From NCBI RefSeq assembly GCF_003073045.1, contig NC_037592.1, forward strand, positions 12,056,007 to 12,120,006: 64,000 bases of DNA, given 5' to 3'. The notes under the pieces were generated by a model that saw only the letters and a program-made list of their open reading frames with translations, made no database searches and was not told where the DNA came from. A program made the position numbers and the translations under genes. Positions within the stretch are counted from its first letter, which is position 1, and every line of letters starts with the position of its first letter. The stretch comes from Pomacea canaliculata (taxonomy: Eukaryota > Mollusca > Gastropoda > Architaenioglossa > Ampullariidae). Shown here one piece after another: positions 12,470 to 26,100 of this stretch.

Positions 12470-15400
12470 ACCTTCGTCACCCACAGTTTATTATTAGGAA
12501 AAATGGCAGTTTCTTTGACAACGTCAGTGATACAAGAATACATATCTATAAGAATAGATGACATCAGCCAAATCGTTAAGGAGTGTCACAAACTGCCAGT
12601 CTATGAACTCAAAACATTTCTGTATATAGATAGCGCTTTCTTCCGTTTTCATCACCGGCTCAAAACGTTGACACACTATACCTTAAACACCTGCACCAGG
12701 AGAATGCTGATTAGAAAAAAAAACTTAATTTATGGACTTTATTCAGAAGTAAGCACATATTAACATCACAAAAAAGCTGTATTAATGTGTAATCTACTCT
12801 ACATATGGCTGTAAAGGAGCATCAGAATTTATTTGTTATTTCCTTGGTCTTTGAATTTGTAGCTCATTTTATTATTGATGTTGGATCCACCACTGAGTCA
12901 GGTTCATTTAAATCAGTGACATTTGTGACATCTATGTATCAGAATAGATATATGTCATCTGCTGCAGGTTCAGTTAGTGTCTAAACTATTGGATGTTCCT
13001 TCACTCCCTATCACCTATTCTCATTGCTCTATCAGGGTTCCCTATGAAATGATGACACTGTCAGTGACAACGAATTCTTGGCCAAATTTTGAATTGATTT
13101 TTATTTGGAACCACTGGCAACGCACCTTTGTGGTTAACATACAACTATGAATGTAGATGTACCATAGACCATGAACTTCCGTGCATGAAAAGAGTACTGA
13201 TTAGGATCAAACAAATGGTGTAGATTTGCTTAGGGCAAAGAGAGAGAGAGCACTCAAAACAAATGAATCCCAAGATAGGTTACATTAGAATGTCCATTTA
13301 AAGTATTGACTGAACAGCAGCAAGCAAAAAGCATATCCCGTCCAACACCAAACATGATAACCACTTGGGAGCTTAAGTCTAGAGTTTCAATAGTCTTGTA
13401 TTCTTCTGCAATACACCTTTTCAAGGTAGAAAATTAAATGGAGATTTTTGGGCAGTTTTTCAAATGCAGCAAATGATGCGAGTTTGTGCTTTACACTGTA
13501 CAAGCAATAATTTTGTTGCTTAGTTTCTTTTCTTTTTGGCAAATTTGTCGACCTCCACTTCCCGTGATTTGATAATGACCAAAAAGTTCTGTTTCTTTTT
13601 ATTAAAAATTGATTTCCATTACCAAGCTACTCACACCCATACATGCACCCACACAAATGTACATTATCACACAAAAACATTTGAAAATAAATTTTTAATT
13701 CAACATTTTTTTTTTTTGAGTGGTAATAGATACTTGCATGAACATACATAGTACTCAACAAATCAGTTGCTCTTTAACACATATTTGGAAGTTTTATTCC
13801 CAGATAAATAACTCATGCAACCTGATAATTTTCTGATTCCTCTAAAGACTTAGCAAAACCCATCACAGAGATTTAAACAAAATTCAGGAGGAAATGTATA
13901 AAAGGACAGTTGTCATCTAATATCTTTATGAAGAAAAGTGCACATCTACTCTATTTTTACTTACTGCAAAATTATTAGATCTGGATACATGTACATCACA
14001 CTGTGAAACTAACATATAGTCAAAAGATTTGAAGATGTATAATTTTGTCTTTTGCACAAATGTGTGTTCAAATGCACCAGCAAGTGATTATCAAAGAATA
14101 AACAGATTAAAATATTTTTTCAATGCGATACTGCATCAAAGTGAGTCCCATTGGCTATGACTATACAAGTTATATGTACACAGCACTACAGTAAAAATTC
14201 CTAATCAGCACTTGTTTGGCATGCCCTCAAGTTTGTTCGCCATCTGTCATAACCTACAAAGCAGCCTAGAAATTTTTAACTTATTCAAGCAACAGGAGCG
14301 CTCATTAGAAAGATTAAAGGTTGCTTATTATTAGTACTGTGGGTAATGGTACTTAAATGTCATTTTCTTAGTGATAATATGTGATACATTTTCAAACCTT
14401 TTTCCCAATGTTAAATTCTCAGGAAAAACCTCATTGATCTATAACCTTATTTTATTAGTTTCACCTTGCACTTAAAGTGACATGATACTTCTACCAGCAT
14501 AACACATTCCATGTAGAGAAAATGGCCACGCAATGATTTTCTGGTTTTTGTAGTATTTGGTGACTGACCTGTTCTATTTATTTGTAAACAATAGCACAAT
14601 GCAGCTGCCAGTTTCACAAACCTTGATCTTGATTGTTTTGTCTTCTAAGTTATTCTCTCCAAAATAAAAGCCTTAACTCTAACCAAAACCCCATAATCAT
14701 AGATTGAGGTAACAGGTTCACACGCACACACAATTTGAAGAAATGCATTTTCATTGGTCACCATAACAAAAAGTCAAACACAGTGTGTGAATGCTTTGCA
14801 GAAGTCAGTGCTTTAAAAAAAAAAAAAAAGGCACAGCCAGGCAGCCTGACTGGAGAAGACAGGGACATAATTCACTATTATAATATAAAGATAACATTTA
14901 TACAAATAGTTACGATAACTTACAAAATATTAAATGATAAAGAATGCAAAGCAATCAGATAAATACTTTAATTTGGAAACCAGTGCATGCCCTTCTTTTA
15001 TGTGTTTAAGCGGTCTTATTTTCCAACCATGCATACAATTGACGAACATTTACATAGTATTTAAAATGTTTTGCCATTTGGATACCTTAAAAAAAAATCT
15101 TCTAATGATACTGCAAACACTTGAAGCCAGACATGACTTGAGACTGAGCATTGTAATAGTGCACATATCATTGTGAGTAGACATCGATGTATTCAATAGC
15201 TTAGCCAGTCATACTGATGTCTTTTTTTTTTTAAAAAAAAAGAGGCCCCCAAGTTTGTACCTCAAAGTGAATGATGAATCAGCATAAACAAAAAAGTGGT
15301 GCAAATCAATACTGTGTTTTCTCATTTTGTGGTTGAGGGTATTTTTGTCTATAATTTTAACACTTAGGTCTTCTTCTTAGGCCAACATCACATGTCAAAT

Positions 15401-17128
15401 CTTTGTTACCTAATATGTCATTCACTTTGCAATTGATTTGTCTGGGTGCTTGGCTGTGCAGTCTGGAGTGGTTTTGAAAGTAACATTACCAAATTCATTC
15501 AATAAATCACTTTGTTCTATTTCTGCAGGTCATATATCCATGAAACTTGAAAATTTTCCCCAACCCCTTAAGTTTTGGTTTTTGGGGTTTTTTTCCTTTG
15601 GGGAGACGGGGGAAGGAGACATGCAGGGGATATAAAACCTGGAATTTGTTGCCTCAGATCTTTTAGTTATTTGTCACTGTATCAGGCACTTGTGCTGAAA
15701 ACATATTTCTAGCATAATTCTTTTTGTAAAGAAAAAGCAGCTTAGTCTATTTCTGCCTTTTTTCCTCCCTCCCTTGTTGCTATGTATGTGAACTTTTCAG
15801 ACTGTCACTTAATTTTCCCTGTTTTGCATTTCTTTGTGATTAAAATGATCATAGGACTTCCTTAAGATACCAGCATACTTCAAATGAATGTTATTAATGA
15901 CAATGATCATTGTCATTAACATTAGTATGACACTCGAATAAAGAATATTTACAACTGAGATACACAAATCAAAAAGTAATAAATGTGTCTGGAATTTAGA
16001 AGCTTTGTTCCAATGGGCTTAAGTGAAATACAAAATAATCACAATCTGTTCTTGCTGATTGAACATCTACCTAACATGACCACTAGTCTCAGATATTCAC
16101 CAGTTTCAAGTCTGTTGTCTAACAGCTATGGGAATTTTTAGTTTTTTTTATCTAAAAGACTGTATCACAATATTGCACTACTTAAATGCTGTTAAAAAAA
16201 TCTTCAATCTGAATAGCAACTACAATTCATTTGGTCTTTTTTATTTTTGGAAAGACCTTGTTCCCATTAACAACAAACACAATTTTCATCAGAACTATCA
16301 CAACACACTTGAGTCTTGGAAATTCAGACTAATGAGTAGAACTACTGGCACTGAAAAATAAATGTTTTAGTTCCTAGGCTATTCTTGCTATTCTTCTTAA
16401 CCTCATCAAACATTTACTTTAAAAACAAAAAGAAGTCATAGTTAAATCTCACAACAAAACACCTGAGAAGTGACAAGATATGGTACTGACATGCACCAAA
16501 ACCATACATTTATTTCTGACACTAGGAAATGTAGCAGTCAGACAAAAAGTGTTCATTTAATTAAAGAAAAACAACTAAAACTAAGAATATGAATTACTAA
16601 GCTGTTGACATTTATTTTTTTTTAAGGTCTGTGCGGTGACCTGAAAGGTGTGACATGCCTTTAACAAAACAGTTTTCAGAAGGAGGTAACTCCGGCACTG
16701 CCAGAGAAGTAAAAACTTTAGAATAACAGCCCTTCTCAAACACTTCTCAGGAAATGCCCATAAACACTGATTCACTCAAGATTTAAACCCATGACCATAA
16801 AGGCAATTGACATTAAATGTTCCAAAACTTCAAAAACTCACACAGAATGTTTCACAGCAAGATTTAAGATATATATATATCCCATTCTTTGTGGAATTCC
16901 CCTTCCCCACAAGTGATCTCTTAGGTGTACCTAAAAACACAGGCAACGTTAATCAATTTTCTCTGTAAGTTTTTTTGTTGCTGCTGATCACAATAACTCT
17001 GATGAAAATTTATCTGGTCTTTTCTCCATTTCTAGCGAATGTCACAAAACAAATCAGGTTTTCCCTTCCTTCTTGATTGTCCACATCACATGCAGCTGTA
17101 GGGATGATAAAATGAGCTATTGCTGGTC
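12470..17128 (-). other. FAR1 3'UTR and downstream flank
   Basis: The sequence is A-rich on the plus strand (T-rich on the minus strand), as expected of a minus-strand 3'UTR running down from the FAR1 stop at 17129. No coding exon is recognisable. Several minus-strand AATAAA signals occur, the nearest good one at 16509-16514. Where the transcript ends within this stretch cannot be fixed from sequence. Confidence 0.4.
16509..16514 (-). terminator. Candidate FAR1 polyadenylation signal (AATAAA on minus strand)
   Basis: The signal lies about 615 bases past the FAR1 stop codon. Reading on along the minus strand it is followed by GTATGGTTTTGGTGCATGTC, a GU-rich stretch suited to a downstream element. 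Confidence 0.4.
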
Positions 17129-20100
17129 TTACATAGAGCTTGTGATGCGAAAGTAGCGGACAAATTTGAAGACCAGGCTTACAATGAGATACCAAACATT
17201 ACGGGCAATCTGTGAACGAGCAATCAGTGTGCGCCACAGAACCACAGCAATGAGTGTATTGAACATGTAGCGAATGTTGCGCAGTCTGAAAGGAAAAAGC
17301 AAAAGACAATTCTAAAAACACATCAACTACAAGAACTGATAAACATTCTAGAAATAAAAGCCAGTTATGACATACTGTTAAAACTATTGCACGCCACAGT
17401 AAGCAATGAGCACTAGGCTGAAGGATTGCAAGAAAATTAATGTAAAATTAAAGTGATCACTCAGGCAACATTTCCATCAAACCAATGAAAACAATTTAAC
17501 TCATTTTATCATTAGATCAAGTAAAGTTCTACTTTGAGTCTTTACGCAAACAGCCACAGAACATTCAGCTTATTATATCTTCTTATTATCAAAATGACAC
17601 AGCAATACAACAGAGTTGCAAACATATTCAAGTTTCATAAACTATATTTTGCTAAGATCAAATGATTGATAAACACACAAAACTCATGCAGTATGCGCAA
17701 GAAGAATTTACCAGGAAACAAAGAGGGCACTTACTTTCTAATCTGAGCACGGGCAGCAGGCAGACCAGCTAAATCCTCATTGAGGAGGTACTTTTTGGCC
17801 CCCAAGCAGTAGTCCTCTATGTAGGTGGGCCAGTGAAGATGACGAGGGTCAAAATAGAATATCTGAAAGTCCAATATCATTTGCTGCTGATAATTTATGG
17901 TGGTTAAGGACAATGTGCTATGAGCACAACAAAAATAAATGAGCCATTAAGTGGCTTTCTGCTGAGTAATAGGTTGAAACAGCATGCCAACAAGTTATGT
18001 CTGTAAAACTCAAGTATGATACTTTCAAAAGTACTTGCTGCATTAAAAAGTTTTTAAAATATCACATTCATTCATTTGTACCTTGCGGTCTTGCTGTGTT
18101 AACTGATGGCGCAGCATTTCTGTGTTATTGTTAGCCCATGACCAGGAGTTGCAAGTGAAGAAGGACAATGTGTCCAAAGATCGATGCAATTTGCGATATA
18201 TCCTAACCATCCTGAAACCCATAAATTAATGTGCTCTTCACAGTTTTCTTTGAGATTAACAAACACCTTCTCCTCAAAAAAAAAAATAAAGACCAACAAA
18301 AACTGACCCATCCCCAAAAATTTCCCACATGAACTGAATAATACCAAGTCTAGTCTCCCATTGCAAGCGCACCAGGCCAAGAGAAATGTAGAAAGTCTAG
18401 AGTAAACTACTTCAAGGCTTCATAATACTAACCTAGGCTTCTGCCCAACCAGCCGGTAGCCTAAATCTGCGACATATGCAGGAACAAGGTGACTTACAAA
18501 CAGCCAGTAGTCATGAAGGTAACTGTAGAGAAAGACAAAAGATTCTTAAAGCCTGTTGTAAACACTTCTTAGATCACAACCCCCTTCATATGTAAGTCAG
18601 TGATCTTACACCTGTTTCTTAATTTTCCAGCACACTTCAGTTTGATCATGAACATATCTGGAGCTATCTGAAACTGTAAGCCATTTTTTCACACAACCTG
18701 TTTTTCCACCACCTCCTCAACCCAGTAAGCCTTATGTTTATTTGTACTGTCTTCCACAAGTCAATCAATTTGAAAAAATTTATCACTTTTCTACATCAAT
18801 ATGATACTGATAGCTTTCATTTTGAAACTTTTTTATTATTAATGTTTATACTTTCTTTTATTCTTGTTAATAATAGTCCTGAGGCACTACTGCACTCAGA
18901 TACTTGTCAGCAGTACCTGTTATTTGTAAACACTACTTTTGGCCGCCTGAAACAAGCATCGAGTGGTGTCTGTTTGTAAGTCCTTACCACTTCATTTTCT
19001 GCAAGATACACACAACAGATCTGACTAAATGATGAAATGAGACAACTAATTTGACTGAATGTGGAAACGAGACAAATCTGACTAAATGAGAAAATGCACT
19101 AAAACAGCAGTGCCCAACCTTTTCTTGCCTCAGAGCCACACTGGACATGATATAAACTTGCAGGCCAGATAATGGCGGTTTTGCCAGAATCATGAAGTTA
19201 AAAATAAAATTATGTTGTGTCTGGTTAAAATGAGCAGGCCGGATGAGGCACCTTCATGGGCCGTAGGTTGGACACCCCTGCACTAAAAGGTTTACACAGA
19301 CAAAATCACCTTCAGTAAATAAAAGAGGTTCCGTCAACAAACAAAGGCCTATGATATGTCTGGATTCTCAGTCTGCCAGCCATGGTATTCACAATATAAC
19401 TGGTTACCTGAACATAAACACTTTCTCCCCCCACCCAACTAATCCCTCTTTCCCTTCCTTCAGTAGTATCAACATTTAGCAAGCAAGGCTTTTATGAATA
19501 GTACAAACCCATCTGTCCCCAAGTGAAAGGGTTGAGGTTGCCAGTAGTGGTATGGTAGATCATTATCTGACGAGGCCGGGCTACAGCTGTATACCAGGCT
19601 ACTGTTATCATCACATTGATGGGAATATCTACTGGTACTAAATCTGCCACAGCATTTGACTCTCCTTTCATAGAGCGAAGAATGCCTTTTCCGGTCTGCC
19701 CATATAGAAAAACATCTATATATGAACATACACATAAATATCTGCACCTAATCAAAAAGAAAATAATAAGACGTGATGAAATGGAACACTTGCACATCAT
19801 TAAAAAACTGCATTCAAAATTTAGAGTAATTGACAAAGACAGACTAAATCATCAACGGCATATTCTCTATAAATTTTATAACTTCCTGTGTCTGCAATAT
19901 CAAACATGCAAAAGATTGCTGACGTTTAAAAAGATCTCCATCAATATATCAACAATTCATATAAAATTTTAGGTCTGGATCAACAGAAAACAATTTAGAG
20001 AATCAACAGTACTCTAAATAGGAACAAAACTGATGTTTATTGAAATCTTCAAAAATAAGCAAATACACTGTTTACCGCTATGTATAATCCAGAGGGACCA

Positions 20101-23100
20101 TTGTAATTATCTATCCAGCCCTGAAAATAAAAAGAAAGAGAAAATGTTACCCATAAAAGACTAACTTCAGACTAACAATACACAGACATAAGCAACAAAA
20201 GCTGTTCCCAGTAATTAAAAAATAAAACTGAACATCATAGTTTTAAAAAGACTCCAATTTCTCACATTTCATATACCTTTCTCCAGTTTGCCATTTAAAA
20301 AAAAATTGTCTTATAAAAAAATTAATTTTCTTTAGTGAAAACTCATAAAGGGTCATAAAAAAAATGCATTCATTCATCCTTTGACTGGTACCAGTTGATG
20401 CATAGTTATGACGGTGTAAGCTTGAATCATGAAGATACCGGGAAACCTCGAAGAGATGTAAAAAGATCAGCCTGCTGTAAATGGGTCTACAGTTGATCTT
20501 TGACCACTTCTCTACATCAAGGAAGCCGAGCCTTGCTTGTTTTTTGGTTTCTTCTCTACAGCACAAGAGCCTGCGGCCTTTTTCAGTTGCTATCTCCCCA
20601 AAGCCTAGCCCTCTGCCATTCCTACAATGCCTTACTAGTGCCATTCTAGCTCTTGAGTAAGTTCTTTCACCTTGCCACATTGGTGTAAGGTATGTTCCAA
20701 GTACTAATGTGTTCTCTCAGCTTTATAGTTGACTGGGCTCCAGCAGCACACCTTCTGTTCTCCTCTCCTTGTAGTTTGCTGGCTGGGCATGTGGTCATTG
20801 TTGATCTGGCATGAAGATCCATAGCCCTTTCTCTGTATCATACACTTTGTAATACCCATCTGGTTCTAGTAAAAATACACCTACATTCAACTCCCTCCCT
20901 ACAACCAAAATCCACCAAACAATTTCACCAGAGATATTTATAAAACAACTATTTTACACATACAGGAAAAGGTTCCTTCCAGGTAGCACCAACAATAGAT
21001 GGCCTCACAATGGCAATGGGAAGACCTGTCCCTTGGGTAAACAGTACCCACTCAGCTAGTTGTTTGGTGTAAGTATAGGTGTTGGGTTTTTCACGAAGAA
21101 GTTTCTTTGTAAACAGTTCTACCATTTCATCATCCATCCATCTGAAGCATAAGGGAAGATAACATTTAATATATAAAGAATATAAAATAATGTAATAAAC
21201 TCTTTAGTTTTAGCAAGGAGTCCCTTATCATTTCACATCAATACTTAAAGATTTGTTTGGCAAACAGTGAAATGTTATGTGCACACATTTTGTATCATGC
21301 CTTGCTGAATTTGTCAGCATTTAAGCAGACGCTGATAATGCACTTGTTCTGATATGCTTTTGACCGATAGTATGTGCTTGGTTGTTTACATAATGCAGTC
21401 TTGTTATGCTGTTCTTATTATCTTAGTGTGTGGTTTGGTTGTTTTTTTGTTGGTTATTTTTTGTAAAGTGCTGTAAGCCATTAGGGAACAGATCAGAAGC
21501 AATTTTAATCTTTATTATTAACAGTGACCTAGTCTTTTGTGTTCAAAGCGAAAGAAGGAAACTCATGTGTATTAACTTCTTTTCTTTTTTAAAAAAAACT
21601 CCAACAAAGTCCAACAATCCAACATGATAAAACAATACTTGATGATCAAAATATTTTTCTAAATGCCTAAAGGCTCTCTTACTTTTCTTCTTTTTCGACT
21701 TACTCAAGCACATCAATGATTTTCTGTGGTTCTACAGGTGGTGTGTAGATAGTCTCTTCGATATGTGGCCGGTCACAGTTTGCATAGGCAGTTGATACAT
21801 GGACCAAAGCCTAAACAGAAAACACCAGCTACAGCTCCTAACATCAGGTGCACCCTCTAAATCATTATGCACAACCTTACTGAAAGCAGTCAAATCAATA
21901 GCATAACTTCCATCACTGCGACAGAAGTATAAATATATATACACACAGAGCATAATCTTGTATGCCATCTAATCAAAACACACACACACAGGATATGCCA
22001 TTAAACTAAAATTAAGACTGCCAAAGCTGCTCTACTGACTCTCCCCCTCCAAAAAAAAAAAATCTACGCCATACTCTTGCCGAAGTATGTTATTGCAGAG
22101 AAACAAGCATAGCATAAACAAATTTTTTTTGGTTGTTGCACTTTAGATACACAAACAAAAGAAGGCTGATAAGATTAGCAATAAGCATTTATGCATATTG
22201 TACTTGAGAATACAACGACATACGATAACAGCTCATGTGCACAACATTCTGCAAACTAAATTAGGTATGTATTCAATTGAAAAATAACAGCATAACATTA
22301 ATTAAATTTTTCAGTTTTTAAAAGTATTCAGTCAAATTTAGGCAACTAGGCAAGCTGCAACAATGCACCCTTTTACTCTTTAAAAATGACAGGCACCTGA
22401 AATTGCTATGAGAAAAAAAAGCACAGGCCAAAGCCAAAAATTACTCACCTCTAAATGCTTAAAATTTTTACAAAGAGCAATCATCTTCTGGACTGCAACA
22501 ACATTCATCTGTGTGGCAACTCTGCACAAACATGATGTTGATGTTAATCTTTCACAACGGAAGCTCTACACACAAAGAAATGCAAGGCAGGGAAGTGATA
22601 GCAGAAAATCTTATCAGCACATGAATACAAATATACAGGAATAAAACCCACTAAATATATTCACAGAAAATGTATGTCTTCATTAAATGTGTCTTTTTCA
22701 ATTTGTGGTAAAAATTCTTTCCCCACTGAGCTTGCTTTTGATTATTCACAATAAAAGATGCAATACAACTGCAAGTCATATAAGACCTCAATATCACTTA
22801 GTGGCTGCCTTTATTTTTATGTAACTATATTTATATTGTGATTTTGCAAGGTGTACACAAAGATTTGATAAGCAGCCTGCATTTATTCAAGATTGTTCAG
22901 TAAACTGTAATGAAATGTCTTGAGCCCTAATAAGCTTTTTGATTTCTGAGGAGGGGGAAAGAATTCATAACAAATGCTTTAACCTCCTTGACATTAACCC
23001 GAGTGTTACCTGGGCTAGAAATATTTTGTAAAATCAGTTAACTCCATGTGTTACTCGGTAGCGTTTTCTACTGCATAAAAACATCCTAACATCAGGGTTA

Positions 23101-26100
23101 AAATCAAAATCAATAAAAATTTGCCTAAAAGGTGTGAAAATGTAAACAATTTCGCATCAAGGTTCTAAAAACATAAAATGTTTTGGTCTGAGATCTTTTT
23201 GCATAAGACATAAAAGCTGATAACTCATCACCAATTGTTATGAAATATAAGCAACATACTTTTATATGCATAAAAAAAGGACACTTAGGACAAAGGTCAC
23301 AATATTATCAATAGACATTGACGAGCACTTTTGCTTTATGGATTGGGAACTATGCTACTCAGAATCAGAATTTTATGCAAAAATGGTTAATCATAAGCAT
23401 CACTGTTCAGGGTACCCTGATTTGATTCCAGATGTAGTGTTAAGCCTAGGCATCACTTGGGGTTAGTCATTTTATATAAAATTTCAAGTCTAAGTGACAT
23501 GTGTGGTTGATGCCAAGGAAGGGTATATGCAACCATCCTTTTTAAAAATATTTTAAACCTCTTGGCTGTGAAATAATCGAAAGCCATGCTCAGCTCATAG
23601 GTCACTTTTTTTTTGGGAGTGTAGTTAGTCTTCTACTGCAGCTCTGTTCCCTTGATTCTCTTGCTCTGAGGTTAAGGTTTGGAGGTTTCTGCTTGTATGC
23701 AACTTCATTTTATGTGTATTACAAGTACTTGTTTTTGCTTTTCATGAGAATAGATGTCTACAATGGTCATTAACATTCAGTGATATCTGATAAATCTTGG
23801 CTACTTTTCATCCCTAGATAAACTACATCACAATATCCGCATAAAGCACCACAGTTAGGGTGGGAGGTGGGGGGAATCTAGCCTAGATCTTATCGGACTA
23901 CTGGCTGTGTGGTATAAACAACTGGCATCTCAGTTTGCCAACAGCCATGAACAGCCAAGGTTATTGGTAATAAATTACTTAAGACAACTTCTCAAATATT
24001 TAAAAACTCCATGCTTCATAAGAAGCACAAGAAATAGAAAGATGAGATAGCCCATTAAGTTTATCATTTGCTGCATTTTTAACTGTTTTCTGATATTTTT
24101 AAATAATTAATTTCTTTTGACGTGTAAAGTACAAACTGGAAACAAAAGTGTCCAACCATTAATCCTGTTATATAGTTTATGTGTATCAGGATGAGATATA
24201 AAGGTTGAATATATATAATCTGATATTTGGGGTGAAGAAACTAGGTCTGACCCTTACTATCTGCTTACAACGCCACCACATCATATCTGTACTATTCCAA
24301 AGATCAGATCACAAGGAAAGTAAATTATATATGCATGAGGAAATTTTGTGATGCAGAAGCCATTTATCACCTTGGGTCAAAATTGCTTACTACATGTAAT
24401 ATTCTTTGACTGAAGCAAATACTGTCTACCAAGACTTGAAATGTTCATAAAACCTTGAACTTAGCAAACAATTGCCAAACACTGCTTACACCATTTATGT
24501 ATCAACATACTAGCTATCTCTCTATGCAAGCACACAGCAGCATAAGTTTATGTTTTGTGGAATCACATGGAATGGTCTAAAATGGTTTGGGGCTACATGC
24601 ACTTTTTTTGAAAACTACAGTCATTTCTTTCATAATTTTTGCAAGAAGTGGTCCAACATGTTTCTAATTTACTGTTGCTTTTTTATGGTCAAAGGTGTGC
24701 ACACTAGCTGGTTCGTGAGGCAAAGCTTACTTCTAGTTATCCCAAATGCTGAATAGGTACCTGCCTCTTTAGAGGGTTGGGAAAGGTAGGGCAGCAAAGG
24801 GAGAGGGGGAAATCAACTAAGGCTATGTCACGGTAAGGCAGTCAGCCCTGTAAACAGATGCCACACGCAAAGAAAGAACAGTGAGCCTGAGATGAGAGCT
24901 GAACTCAGGACAGCTAATCATTGTGGCATCCAGGGAGAGGAGATGGGCATTGTTCTCAAAGCAAAAGCTGGTCCTGAGGAAAATGGGGTCTTTAACATCT
25001 CACTCACCAATGACTGAAACGTAATGGGGTTACCTTTACCTTTATTAACATTTTATATGAATAATTTCCATGCATGATCCTAAGTGATTTGACACAACCT
25101 TCCCAATAACACCAATAACAAAATTGTTGTTCTAGGAACTAGGAAGTCAGTGAAAGGGCAAATTATACAAAAAAAAAACAACAAAAAAACAGTGATCGCA
25201 ATTCTCCTTTATGATTGGAGAGAAAAATAGAGATACAATAAAGAATATCTCACCTGAGGGTCTCGTCAAATTTAACAGTGGCTGCACTGTGGAAAACAAT
25301 ATGTACATTATCTTCTAAGAAATGCTTGTCAGCATCAGATATGCCCAATTCTGGCAGTAAAATATCACCACATATTGGAGAAATGTGTTTGTCAAAATCA
25401 GGTCGCTCTCTTCGAAGTCTGTCAAACAGCTGCAAGAGGAATAAAAAATCTCTCAAAGACTATAATGCAGTGCTATTACCAATGGTTATGACAAGACAAA
25501 AGGTATGGGATCACAGTATTTCATGTTGGGTTGATCTATAAACTGTAGGAAATGCATACATAGTTTATCAGACTAGTGAGTAATGATGGTGCTTAGATGC
25601 ACACTAATTGACATCTCATTAGCCTTAATTGTACTCAAAGTCTGTAGTTAAGAACTTCAATTCTTGCTACCATGTGGATGTTACTATGTGCACAAGCAAC
25701 AATATGAACAAGCTTGAACAGATGTAGAAGAATGCATGCAAATTCTAGGTTGAAAAAAGACATCTTAGCAAAAAATTTCCAATGTTCCCAGTTGCACTCC
25801 TCCTGACTCTTAAAACCCTGACTTAACCCAGCAAGTACATTATCTTTAACCATAGCCACAATTCTAACCCCTACTACTATGCCCCAGTACCAAAACTACC
25901 ATCTTAGTCCTCAGCTTACCATTTATTTATGAACACACACATGCCCCCACTACCCCTGGTAACACATACTCAGTTTTTTTTAAAGAATTTAAGTTATTTA
26001 AGTTATCTATTACCAAGTTCAGCTCATCTTAAACATGAAAATAAAAATTCAATAGGATTATTAACAAAACTATTTTCTCATAAACTTATATATAAATATT

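Noticed and set aside
19616..19972. 118-codon plus-strand frame
   Set aside because: It overlaps the well-supported FAR1 exon 19509-19695 on the opposite strand; the remainder is AT-rich intron.
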